NCBI RefSeq assembly: GCF_000960975.1
Contig: NZ_CP010803.1
Location: forward strand, 1,515,944-1,579,943
Direction of reading: 5' to 3'
From: Martelella endophytica
GTDB taxonomy: Bacteria > Pseudomonadota > Alphaproteobacteria > Rhizobiales > Rhizobiaceae
Length of the DNA stretch: 64,000 nucleotides
Part shown: piece after piece, positions 53,955 to 60,973 of the stretch
How the letters are laid out: each line of letters starts with the position of its first letter
How positions within the stretch are numbered: position 1 is the stretch's first letter
Program-made: the position numbers and the translations under genes
Notes under the pieces: model-generated
The model's input: only the letters and a program-made list of their open reading frames with translations
The model's database searches: none
What the model was told of the DNA's origin: nothing

Positions 53955-55292
53955 CTATTCGGCGGGACCGGTTTGCCGCATCGGCGCGAAGGGCAGCAGC
54001 ACGATGACCCTTACCCCGCGCCGGTCCCGCCTGTTTTCCAGCGTTATGCTGCCGCCATATGTCTCGAGGATCTGCCGGACGATGGAGAGCCCGAGACCCG
54101 TTCCCCCGAGGCCGCGGTTGCGTGACGGTTCGCCGCGAAAGAACGGCTCGAAGACCTGTGTCAGTTCCTCTTCCGGAATGCCGGGGCCATCGTCCTCGAT
54201 CGTCAGACGCGCAAACCGTCCAGCGCTTCCCGTCGAGAGCCTGGCATGAGAGGCATAGCGAAGCGCGTTCGAGAGGAGATTGTCGATCACGCGACGCAGC
54301 GGCTGTTGCGGCAGGCTGACATCGAGGCGGCCCGGAGACGTCATCACCTCGATCCTGGTCTTCTCCAGATGCAGCTCCTCGACACAGCCCGAAACGAGGG
54401 CGTTGAGATCGACGGACTGGTTTGTCTGAACCGGCGAGGCGTCGCCGGCAAACAGAAGCGAGTCGTTCAGGAGTTGCTCCATCTGCTCGACGTCGACGAT
54501 TGCACGTTCGCGATGCGGGCTTGCCGGCATCATCTCCAGGCGGAGGCGGAAGCGGGTGAGGTAGGTCTTCAGATCGTGCGAAATCGCGCCGATGAACAGC
54601 GTCCGGCTCGAAATCAGCCGGAGGATGCGATCCTGCATGTTGTTGATCGCCTTGATCAGCATGCGCAGTTCCCGCGCACCCCGCTCCTCCAGCCGGATCG
54701 GCTCGACGCGATTGCCGAGCCTGTCGACGCTTCGCGCAAGCCGGGTGATCGGCCGCGCCACCAACGATACGGCGATGACGGCGCCAAGCGAGATGGCAAG
54801 CGCGAAGATGGCGGCCATGAAGCCGATCGGCTTGTTCCAGACCCGGAGCGTGGCATCGTCGGCGATATGGAACACCGCGTAGTCGCCGCTCGTAAGCGGT
54901 ATCGCCAGATCGACCACATAGGCCTTGCTCTCGCGGCCGCCCGGCACGATGGCGATGATCTGGCGGTCCGGCGCGTAGCCGTCGAGCGCCTTCTGGATGA
55001 GAGTGTACATGCCATCGAGACGATGATTGCCTTCGGAGGGCCTCGGCCTCACGGCGGCCACATCGACTGCAAAGCCGCTGACATTCGCCACGGCAAGTGC
55101 GCTGTCCCGGCGCTCCGGCGGCGTGCCGTCAAGCAGGCGGACGACGGCGACGACGTGCTCGGCGATCAGCAATCCCGGAGGCGCGAGCGAGCGGCTCTGG
55201 CCAAGATAGGCGACGAAGAAGGCGAGCTGCATCAGGAACATCGCAGCGGTGACGATCAGAGCAATCCGGGTGACAATGCCGAAATGCCGCAT
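53955..55292 (-). CDS. Sensor histidine kinase
   Basis: A 445-residue inner-membrane kinase. Two membrane segments (about residues 9-31 and 158-178) bracket a periplasmic sensor of about 125 residues. A HAMP linker follows ('RPITRLARSVDRLGNRV'), then the dimerisation helix with phosphoacceptor His239 in 'AISHDLKTYLTRF', and the ATPase domain with N-box 'DNLLSNALRYA' and G-boxes 'DDGPGIPEE' and 'GGTGLGLSIV'. It is EnvZ/OmpR-like in layout. It starts directly after the stop of the response-regulator gene, so they form one operon. The signal is not known. Confidence 0.93.
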   Translation of the reverse strand: MRHFGIVTRIALIVTAAMFLMQLAFFVAYLGQSRSLAPPGLLIAEHVVAVVRLLDGTPPERRDSALAVANVSGFAVDVAAVRPRPSEGNHRLDGMYTLIQKALDGYAPDRQIIAIVPGGRESKAYVVDLAIPLTSGDYAVFHIADDATLRVWNKPIGFMAAIFALAISLGAVIAVSLVARPITRLARSVDRLGNRVEPIRLEERGARELRMLIKAINNMQDRILRLISSRTLFIGAISHDLKTYLTRFRLRLEMMPASPHRERAIVDVEQMEQLLNDSLLFAGDASPVQTNQSVDLNALVSGCVEELHLEKTRIEVMTSPGRLDVSLPQQPLRRVIDNLLSNALRYASHARLSTGSAGRFARLTIEDDGPGIPEEELTQVFEPFFRGEPSRNRGLGGTGLGLSIVRQILETYGGSITLENRRDRRGVRVIVLLPFAPMRQTGPAE

Positions 55293-56006
55293 CTATCCGT
55301 CCCGGACGGTCGCGTTGAACAAATAGCCGGCATTGCGGACCGTCGTGATCAGCTGCACATCGTCCGGCAGGCAGGCAGCGAGCTTGTTGCGCAGGCGCGA
55401 CACGGTGACGTCGATGGCCCGGTCATAGCTGCCCGATATCGTGCCGCGGGTGAAGTCGAGAAGCTGGTCGCGGCTCAGAACGCGTTTCGGGCGCTCGAGG
55501 AAGCAGGCCAGTAGATCGAATTCGGCAGTCGTCAACGGCACGATGTCTCCGTCCTCCGTCGCAATCGTGCGGGCGTCGATATCGACGACAAGGCCGGCGA
55601 AACGCTTGCTGGAAGACGGCCGGTTTGCAGGCTCCGTCCCCGTCCGCCGCAGGATGGCGCGGATACGGGCCAGCAATTCGCGGGGATTGAAGGGCTTGCC
55701 CAGGTAATCGTCGGCGCCGATTTCGAGGCCGATGATCCGGTCGATATCGCTGGTGCGGGCAGTGAGCATGATGATCGGCACCGAGGATTGCGCGCGCACG
55801 CGGCGACAGAAGGAAAGCCCGTCCTCATGCGGCATCATGATGTCGAGAATGATGATGTCCGGCCATTTGCGCGCGACGAACCGATCGGCGGCGGTGGCGC
55901 CGTCGGCCACGCGAACGTCGAAACCCTCGCCGTCCAGAAATTCGTCCAGCAGGTCCCGGATTTCCGGATCGTCCTCGATAACCAGGACCTTGACCGCCTG
56001 TTCCAT
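55293..56006 (-). CDS. OmpR-family response regulator
   Basis: A 237-residue DNA-binding response regulator. The receiver domain has the acidic pocket 'EDD', phosphoacceptor Asp55 in 'IIILDIMMPHEDG', and conserved Thr and Lys in 'MLTARTS' and 'GKPFNP'. The C-terminal winged helix (about residues 135-235) shows 'LTTAEFDLLACFLERPKRVL' and 'RAIDVTVSRLRNKL'. The start at 56006 follows a GGAAGGA ribosome site (56015-56021), but a 77-base near-perfect palindrome lies just upstream (56030-56106) and would fold in the leader. Its partner kinase follows directly. Nearby targets could include the RND pump. Confidence 0.94.
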   Translation of the reverse strand: MEQAVKVLVIEDDPEIRDLLDEFLDGEGFDVRVADGATAADRFVARKWPDIIILDIMMPHEDGLSFCRRVRAQSSVPIIMLTARTSDIDRIIGLEIGADDYLGKPFNPRELLARIRAILRRTGTEPANRPSSSKRFAGLVVDIDARTIATEDGDIVPLTTAEFDLLACFLERPKRVLSRDQLLDFTRGTISGSYDRAIDVTVSRLRNKLAACLPDDVQLITTVRNAGYLFNATVRDG

Positions 56007-56029
56007 TGCTGCGTTTTCCTTCCAGCGGC

Positions 56030-56106
56030 CTCTTGCCACTATGGTGACCTCGGCGGCGCTGCCTTCAGCGGCTGAAGCGCCGCCGAGGTCACCATAGTGG
56101 CAAGAG
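56030..56106. repeat. 77-base near-perfect palindrome (31-base arms)
   Basis: The arm 56030-56060 (starting CTCTTGCCACTATGG) is the exact reverse complement of 56076-56106 (ending CCATAGTGGCAAGAG). The 15-base centre can form its own hairpin: CTTCAGC and GCTGAAG around a single G (56063-56077). No T-run follows on either strand, so it is not a standard terminator. It lies 24 bases upstream of the response-regulator ATG and 26 bases after the stop of the lipoprotein gene on the same strand. Confidence 0.9.
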
Positions 56107-56131
56107 CGGCGGAAAGGCCAGTGCTTCCACT

Positions 56132-56899
56132 CTATCCCAGCAGCGCCTTGAGGCTTTCGGCGGCTTTCGATGCCCCGCGGTCGATGCCGGCCTTGGCCGC
56201 ATCCAGAGGCCGGATACTGGCCGGGATGTTCAGCGCGCTCGGATATTGTCGCGTGACGAATGCGTAAACGAGCTTGTCCGTCCTGGAATCGAAGAATTCG
56301 ACCGCATAGATGACCGAGCCGGAGAAATTGCTCTCCCTGTCGAGCCCGGCCTGGACGCCGGAAAGCACCAGGCCGACCGGCAGGACCTTGGTCACGGTGT
56401 TGACGACCGGCACACTCTGTTCCACGCCTGTGATCGTCAGGCGCATCTTCAGCACGCCCGGGCCGGTGGCAGGGGCGAGGATGCCCTGTTCGCCGAGTTC
56501 TTCGGTGAAGCGCTTGCGTGCGTAATTCGCAAGCGCGGTCCTGTCTTCTTCGGAAATGTTGCCGAACTGATTGTCGGCGCCGCGATAGACCTGCGCCGGC
56601 TCGAGCATGATCTTCGAATAGGGCGCAAAGGTCTCGGCCGTGATTTCGGTGCGGTAGGGGACGTGCCCGTCGGCATCGGTGGTATTGGGCTGAAGGCGTG
56701 CCGACGAGGCGAGGTCGCCATACTGAGTCGGCTCCGTCGCGCAGCCTGCAAGCAGCGCAAGCGAACCCAGCATCAGCATTGCGCGTGACGTCTTCGTCAG
56801 GCCCCGGCCTTTGCGGCGCGACACTGCCGGGGCAAGGCCGGGGGCAGCCTGGGTGTTGGCCCTTGATCGTCTGAAACGCCTCTCCTGGGCACGTATCAT
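56132..56899 (-). CDS. DUF3313-type lipoprotein
   Basis: A protein of about 255 residues with a lipoprotein-type segment 'AMLMLGSLALLAGC' around residues 40-53, followed by 'ATEPTQYGDLASSARL' and a C-terminal domain that looks like the DUF3313 family ('YRTEITAETFAPYSKIMLEP' and 'FFDSRTDKLVYAFVTRQYPS'). Function is unknown; such proteins are thought to sit in the envelope. Start is uncertain: the ATG at 56899 has AGGAACGG upstream, but about 40 residues before the hydrophobic segment is long for a lipoprotein, and an ATG at 56779 would begin almost at the lipobox helix. Confidence 0.75.
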   Translation of the reverse strand: MIRAQERRFRRSRANTQAAPGLAPAVSRRKGRGLTKTSRAMLMLGSLALLAGCATEPTQYGDLASSARLQPNTTDADGHVPYRTEITAETFAPYSKIMLEPAQVYRGADNQFGNISEEDRTALANYARKRFTEELGEQGILAPATGPGVLKMRLTITGVEQSVPVVNTVTKVLPVGLVLSGVQAGLDRESNFSGSVIYAVEFFDSRTDKLVYAFVTRQYPSALNIPASIRPLDAAKAGIDRGASKAAESLKALLG

Positions 56900-56929
56900 G
56901 CTTTTCCGTTCCTGCTGTTGCTGTGGCAT

Positions 56930-57267
56930 CCGGGCAGCGTCGATCGACGCGTGGAGCGGTCATTGAAGGCCAGCCGTTTTGCCCGGCAATTGCAAACATG
57001 TTGCAGAATGTTGCAGCTTTCCCGGCCTGCCATGGCCGCAGCGTAGGCGAGCGATGAGCCGGAAACGGCGGTAAAGCCGGAACAGGAGAAGATCGGGACA
57101 GGCGGCGCCGCACCAGCTTGGTGGCGGCAAATAAGCCTGCCGGTGAGGCCTGAATGAAAGGCGACGAAACCCATCAACAGAAACATCGGCACTGCCGACA
57201 TGGTGCAACTGGCGACGAAGGAATAGGGCATGTTCGACGGGATGCCGAAGGCCGGCGTGATCGGGCT
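56930..57267. other. Gap upstream of DUF3313 gene holding a TRAP permease remnant
   Basis: The right two thirds (57031-57267) encode a decayed TRAP large-permease fragment on the minus strand. The left part (56930-57030) has no recognisable content and should hold the promoter of the lipoprotein gene. Confidence 0.6.
57031..57267 (-). pseudogene. Remnant of a TRAP transporter large permease (DctM)
   Basis: Directly after the stop of the LacI gene and in the same frame comes 'AFGIPSNMPYSFVAS', then 'AVPMFLLMGFVAFHSGLT' and, about 18 residues later, 'CSGFTAVSGSSLAYAAAM'. These match internal conserved segments of DctM-type permeases (compare 'LALPFFVLAGAI' and 'CLSGSGIAAATAIG' in the intact gene at 60974-62902). 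There is no start, the linker between the segments is shortened, and the frame then loses similarity. It is a fragment left by deletion. It differs enough from the intact gene to have come from another TRAP system. Confidence 0.7.
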
Positions 57268-58293
57268 TCAGCCTTCCTGCGCTGCGCCGGTGGATTGCCG
57301 GGAAATGAGGCGGACACCCATATTGATGCGCTCGACAGCGGCATTGGGCTGCGCCCAGCGTTCCATCAGCATGCGCACCGCCTTGCGGCCAAGCTGTTGG
57401 CGGTCGATATGGACGGTGGTCAGCGGCGGGGTGGAGTGCGCGCCGATGGAAAGATCGTCGAAGCCGACGACCGAAACATCCCCCGGAACCGAGAGACCGC
57501 TGGCTTTCAGCGCCTGGACCGTGGCGAGCGCGACGATGTCGGCGACGCAGAAGAAGGCGGTGGGCACGCTGTCGCGCGCCTTCAGAAAGCGCTCGACGCT
57601 CGCGCGCGCCTCGATGCTGACAAGGTTCGGGTCGCCGAGGTCGAGGACATGGCGCTCCGGATCGAACTCGATCCCGGCCTCCTCCAGCGCATCGCGGAAG
57701 CCGTCGAGCCGGCGCTTGATCGATTCGCGATGCGGATGCGTGACGTGGACGATGTCGCGGTGTCCGAGGTCGATGAGCATGCTGGTCGCCGCCCAGCCAC
57801 CGAAGTGATAATCGGGTGAAACGCTGGAGATATGCATGTTGCGATCCATGCCGTTGATGATCACGGCAGGCGTTTCGGAGCGATGTACGGCTTCGGTGAT
57901 GTCGCGGCGGTCGATGCCGATCAGCACCAGCGCGCTCGGCTCTTCGCCAAGAAGCTGGTCGATGTCGGCAACGGAAAGGGTGGCAGAGGCGATGACCCTG
58001 ACATCGGTCGCCACCAGTTCGTTCGCCGCCTCCTGCAGCACGCCATCGACAATCTCGTTGTAGAATGTGTTGTTGGTAACGAACCGATCAAGCATCACGA
58101 TCGTCAACCGGTCGGGCGTTGCGGCCTTGGCGCCGCGGCCCTGGTAACCCATCTCCGCAGCAAGCTTCAGTACCCGTTCCCGGTTGGCCGCACTGGCGCC
58201 GTCGCGATTGTTGAGCACTTTCGAGACCGTCGCGACCGAGAGCCCGGAGGCTTCTGCAAGGTCCTTCAGCGTCGGACCCTGTTTGATATCCAT
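57268..58293 (-). CDS. LacI-family transcriptional regulator
   Basis: A 341-residue LacI/GalR-type regulator. The DNA-binding headpiece is 'TLKDLAEASGLSVATVSKVL' and the effector domain ends with 'VPGDVSVVGFDDLSIGAH'. It probably controls the GH88 gene and the divergent TRAP importer next door. An inverted repeat (58322-58342) lies 29 bases upstream of its start and may be an autoregulatory site. Its stop abuts the TRAP permease remnant, so a deletion seems to have joined it to the end of an older transport cluster. Confidence 0.93.
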   Translation of the reverse strand: MDIKQGPTLKDLAEASGLSVATVSKVLNNRDGASAANRERVLKLAAEMGYQGRGAKAATPDRLTIVMLDRFVTNNTFYNEIVDGVLQEAANELVATDVRVIASATLSVADIDQLLGEEPSALVLIGIDRRDITEAVHRSETPAVIINGMDRNMHISSVSPDYHFGGWAATSMLIDLGHRDIVHVTHPHRESIKRRLDGFRDALEEAGIEFDPERHVLDLGDPNLVSIEARASVERFLKARDSVPTAFFCVADIVALATVQALKASGLSVPGDVSVVGFDDLSIGAHSTPPLTTVHIDRQQLGRKAVRMLMERWAQPNAAVERINMGVRLISRQSTGAAQEG

Positions 58294-58321
58294 GATCTAT
58301 TCCTCGCAACGCAGAGCAGCA

Positions 58322-58342
58322 AGTTTCCTTTGACAGGAAACT
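58322..58342. promoter_or_regulatory. Inverted repeat upstream of the LacI gene
   Basis: AGTTTCC (58322-58328) and GGAAACT (58336-58342) are perfect inverted arms around seven bases that include TTTGACA. It is a plausible operator for the adjacent regulator, but it lacks the usual central CG of LacI sites. Confidence 0.4.
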
Positions 58343-58396
58343 ATCGCAGATGGCTACGTCTTTGCCAGCTTTGTTACGCGAGCTTCCGGTGCAAAA

Positions 58397-59578
58397 CTAC
58401 CAGAAGAAGCGCGTGTGGCCGAGCGAGCGCATCAGCGCTTCCATGAAATAGTAGTCGCCATAGGGCAGCATGGCATCGGTCTGGCCGGCGCGGACATGGG
58501 CCGCGCCATGGGCGAGAAGTCCCTGCGCGTCCGGGACCGTGGTCAGGTCGCATTGATCCAGCAATCCGTCGAGGAGGCGATCGGCGAGCCTGCGCCAGCG
58601 TTGGGCTTCCGCGCCCTCCAGGGCTGCGGCAAGGATGTAGAGGCCGGCCGACATGATGGCGCCGGCAGAGCTGTCGAGCGGACGCGGCTCATTGTCCGGG
58701 ACGCTGAAATCCCAGACCGGCACGGTGGCATCGCCCATCAGCCGCTCCGTGGCTGCCGCCAGCGCACGGGCGGTTTCGAGATAGGCCGCGTTGCCGGTCG
58801 CCGCATGACACTGGGCAAAGCCGTGCAGCAGCCAGGCCTGGCCGCGCGACCAGCAGGAGCCATCGCGGTAGCCCTGATGGGTCTGGCCTTTCAGCGGTGC
58901 ACCAGAGGCCGGATCGAAGAGGTAGGTGTGGAAGCTGGTGCCGTCTTCACGGACAAGATACCGCCGGCTGGTCTCGGCATGTGCGTCGGCGACGATGCGA
59001 AAGTCCTCGATCGCCGTTTCGCGATGGGCCCAGTAGAGCAGCGCCAGGTTCTGGATGCAGTCGGCGATCATGCGGCCGTTCACATAGGCGGCACGGTCGC
59101 GGTCGACCGTGCCGGTCGGGTTCCACGCCTGGATATAGCCGCCTTCCTCGCGAAAACGGGCGAGCAGCAGGCCGGCGGCTTCCAGGGCCATGGCGCGGGC
59201 TTCGCGATCGCCGGTCATCTGCCAGTCGGCCACCGAATGCAGCGAGAACTGGAAGCCGAGGTCGTGGTCGCGGACCTTGCGGTGCTCGAGGATGTAGCGG
59301 AAATCCGGCCGCCGCGCCTGGGCCGCATTGCGGAAGGCCACATCGCCGGTGAGCTGGTAGGCCAGCCATAGCTGCCCGGAGTGAAAGCTGATCACCCAGT
59401 CGCCGGGATTGCAGAAATGCCAGCGATCGCCTTCTCCGCCGATCTTCGGGTTGCGCAGCCCGATCGTCGGCATCGTGTCAGCGAGCCTGGCAACGACGCG
59501 CTCAAGCGCTTTTTGATGTTCGATCCTGGCGCGTGGAACGGCACGGCTGGCGAAATAGGGATTGGCGGGAGCGTTCAT
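58397..59578 (-). CDS. Glycoside hydrolase family 88 protein (unsaturated uronyl hydrolase), second copy
   Basis: A 393-residue alpha6/alpha6-barrel enzyme of GH88. It has 'FHSGQLWLAYQLTGD', 'DHDLGFQFSLHS' and 'MIADCIQNLALLYWAHRE', which carry the two conserved catalytic aspartates, and the C-terminal 'LPYGDYYFMEALMRSLG'. It hydrolyses the unsaturated uronate from lyase products in the cytoplasm. It differs from the first GH88 protein at many positions, for example Phe-His-Ser-Gly in place of Phe-Trp-Pro-Gly, so substrate preference may differ. It is divergent from the TRAP importer and next to a LacI regulator, which suggests that the TRAP system brings in its substrate or a product. Confidence 0.92.
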   Translation of the reverse strand: MNAPANPYFASRAVPRARIEHQKALERVVARLADTMPTIGLRNPKIGGEGDRWHFCNPGDWVISFHSGQLWLAYQLTGDVAFRNAAQARRPDFRYILEHRKVRDHDLGFQFSLHSVADWQMTGDREARAMALEAAGLLLARFREEGGYIQAWNPTGTVDRDRAAYVNGRMIADCIQNLALLYWAHRETAIEDFRIVADAHAETSRRYLVREDGTSFHTYLFDPASGAPLKGQTHQGYRDGSCWSRGQAWLLHGFAQCHAATGNAAYLETARALAAATERLMGDATVPVWDFSVPDNEPRPLDSSAGAIMSAGLYILAAALEGAEAQRWRRLADRLLDGLLDQCDLTTVPDAQGLLAHGAAHVRAGQTDAMLPYGDYYFMEALMRSLGHTRFFW

Positions 59579-59881
59579 GGCGAATGTCCGTTCACGGTCA
59601 GTTGAATGTGACGCTTTTCTATCACGGGCGCAAATTTCTTCAATGAGAAAAATTTCGTTTATTTAGAAAGTTTCTGTGGCGCCGCTGAAATGATCATGCT
59701 ATCCGCTTTGGACATTGATCGGCCTCGGTGCTTGTTTGCTGGGAGGGCCGCACCGAAGCACGTTGCGTTGCAATGTGTGCCGGACGGCCTCAAACAACGA
59801 GGGCAATGTTCGAGATAGCGCCGAACCGATCAGTGGCGGCGGGCCATCCGTTTGAACGATTGACACCTCAGGAGGAATTCC
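59579..59881. other. Divergent promoter region of GH88 and TRAP operon
   Basis: A 303-base gap without a gene. On the left it is AT-rich, with an odd palindrome AGAAAGTTTCT (59665-59675) and an imperfect inverted repeat (59632-59655, AAATTT ends). These resemble the GAAA/TTTC arms of the site upstream of the LacI gene and may be bound by the same regulator. The ribosome site AGGAGGAATTCC lies before the dctP ATG. Confidence 0.45.
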
Positions 59882-60865
59882 ATGAACCTTTTCAAGAAAG
59901 CTCTGCTGATCGCAGGCGCTGTTGTCGCGCTCAGCGCGAATGCACAGGCAGCAACCTACAAATTCGCCGTCAACATCGCCGACAACGGCTCGACTGCGGA
60001 AGCCCTCCACGATTTCGCCGATGGCGTGGAAGAGCGCACCGATGGCCGCGTCAAGATCAAGTTCTTCTGGAACGGCGTGCTCGGCAGCCAGGACAGCTAT
60101 CTGCAGCAGATCCAGAAGGGCGTCGTCGATCTCGGCCTCGTCAACAGCGCGACGCTCGAGAACCTGATCCCCACCTTCGGCGCTATCAACCTGCCTTATG
60201 TCTTCCGCACGGCTGACGAATACGGCAAGGTCATGGACGATCCTGCGGTCAAGGAGGTGCTGTTCACCTCTGCTGCCGAACATCGCTTCGCACCGCTTGG
60301 CTATCTGAGCTCGGGCTTCCGTTCGCTCTACGTCACCAAGCCGGTCGAAGACATCTCGGGCCTGGCTGGTCTCAAGATCCGCACCATGTCGAGCGCGACC
60401 TATATCGAGATGCTGCGCCGTTTCGGTGCCGTGCCGACGCCACTTGCCCGCTCCGAACTCTTCGCCGGCATGCAGCAGGGCGTGGTTGACGGCGCCGAGG
60501 GTGGCCTCGCAGGTCTTTACGATGGCAAGCTCGGCGAAGTCGCCAAGTGGGCACTGAAGACCGATCAGACCCGTCTCACCGACTTCACCGTCACCAGCCT
60601 GCAGTTCCGCGAAAAGCTCGAGCCCGAAGACCTGACGATCGTCGAGGAAGAGTTTGCGCGCGTCAGTGCCGACACGCTGGCGGTTGCCGACAAGCACCAG
60701 AACGAAGCTGCGGAGATGGCTGCCAAGGAATATGGCGTCACCATCGTCGACATCGACACGGCACCGCTGATGGAAGCCGTCGAGCCGATGTATGAGGAAG
60801 CTCGCAAGGACGAAGGCAAGCGTCAGCTGCTCGATACGATCTTCGAGATCGAAGGCCGCAACTGA
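59882..60865 (+). CDS. TRAP transporter substrate-binding protein (DctP family)
   Basis: A 327-residue periplasmic binding protein. The signal peptide is MNLFKKALLIAGAVVALSAN followed by AQA. The DctP pattern follows: 'SQDSYLQQIQKGVVDLGLVN', 'DISGLAGLKIRTMSSATYIE' (with the conserved Arg that binds the ligand's carboxylate) and 'PTPLARSELFAGMQQGVVDG'. TRAP systems use ion gradients to take up organic acids, often uronates. With a GH88 gene and LacI regulator beside it, an uronate or acidic oligosaccharide is the likely ligand. A GC hairpin follows the stop. Confidence 0.93.
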   Translation: MNLFKKALLIAGAVVALSANAQAATYKFAVNIADNGSTAEALHDFADGVEERTDGRVKIKFFWNGVLGSQDSYLQQIQKGVVDLGLVNSATLENLIPTFGAINLPYVFRTADEYGKVMDDPAVKEVLFTSAAEHRFAPLGYLSSGFRSLYVTKPVEDISGLAGLKIRTMSSATYIEMLRRFGAVPTPLARSELFAGMQQGVVDGAEGGLAGLYDGKLGEVAKWALKTDQTRLTDFTVTSLQFREKLEPEDLTIVEEEFARVSADTLAVADKHQNEAAEMAAKEYGVTIVDIDTAPLMEAVEPMYEEARKDEGKRQLLDTIFEIEGRN

Positions 60866-60879
60866 TCCCCGGCACTCCA

Positions 60880-60903
60880 GAAGGCGGCCTGATGGCCGCC
60901 TTC
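60880..60903 (+). terminator. Stem-loop between dctP and dctQM
   Basis: GAAGGCGGCC (60880-60889) pairs perfectly with GGCCGCCTTC (60894-60903) around the tetraloop TGAT. No long T-run follows, so it probably lowers rather than stops expression of the permease relative to the binding protein. Confidence 0.6.
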
Positions 60904-60973
60904 CTTCCAGGCACAACAAGATTTCGTATCGCCGTTGGCTGTGGCCATCGGCTCGGGTGGAAAGAATCCTGAC

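Noticed and set aside
54246..55514. Plus-strand open frame opposite the histidine kinase
   Set aside because: No domain; the kinase on the minus strand has all boxes in order.
56030..56106. Palindrome as an ordinary intrinsic terminator
   Set aside because: The stem is far longer than needed and no T-run follows on either strand.
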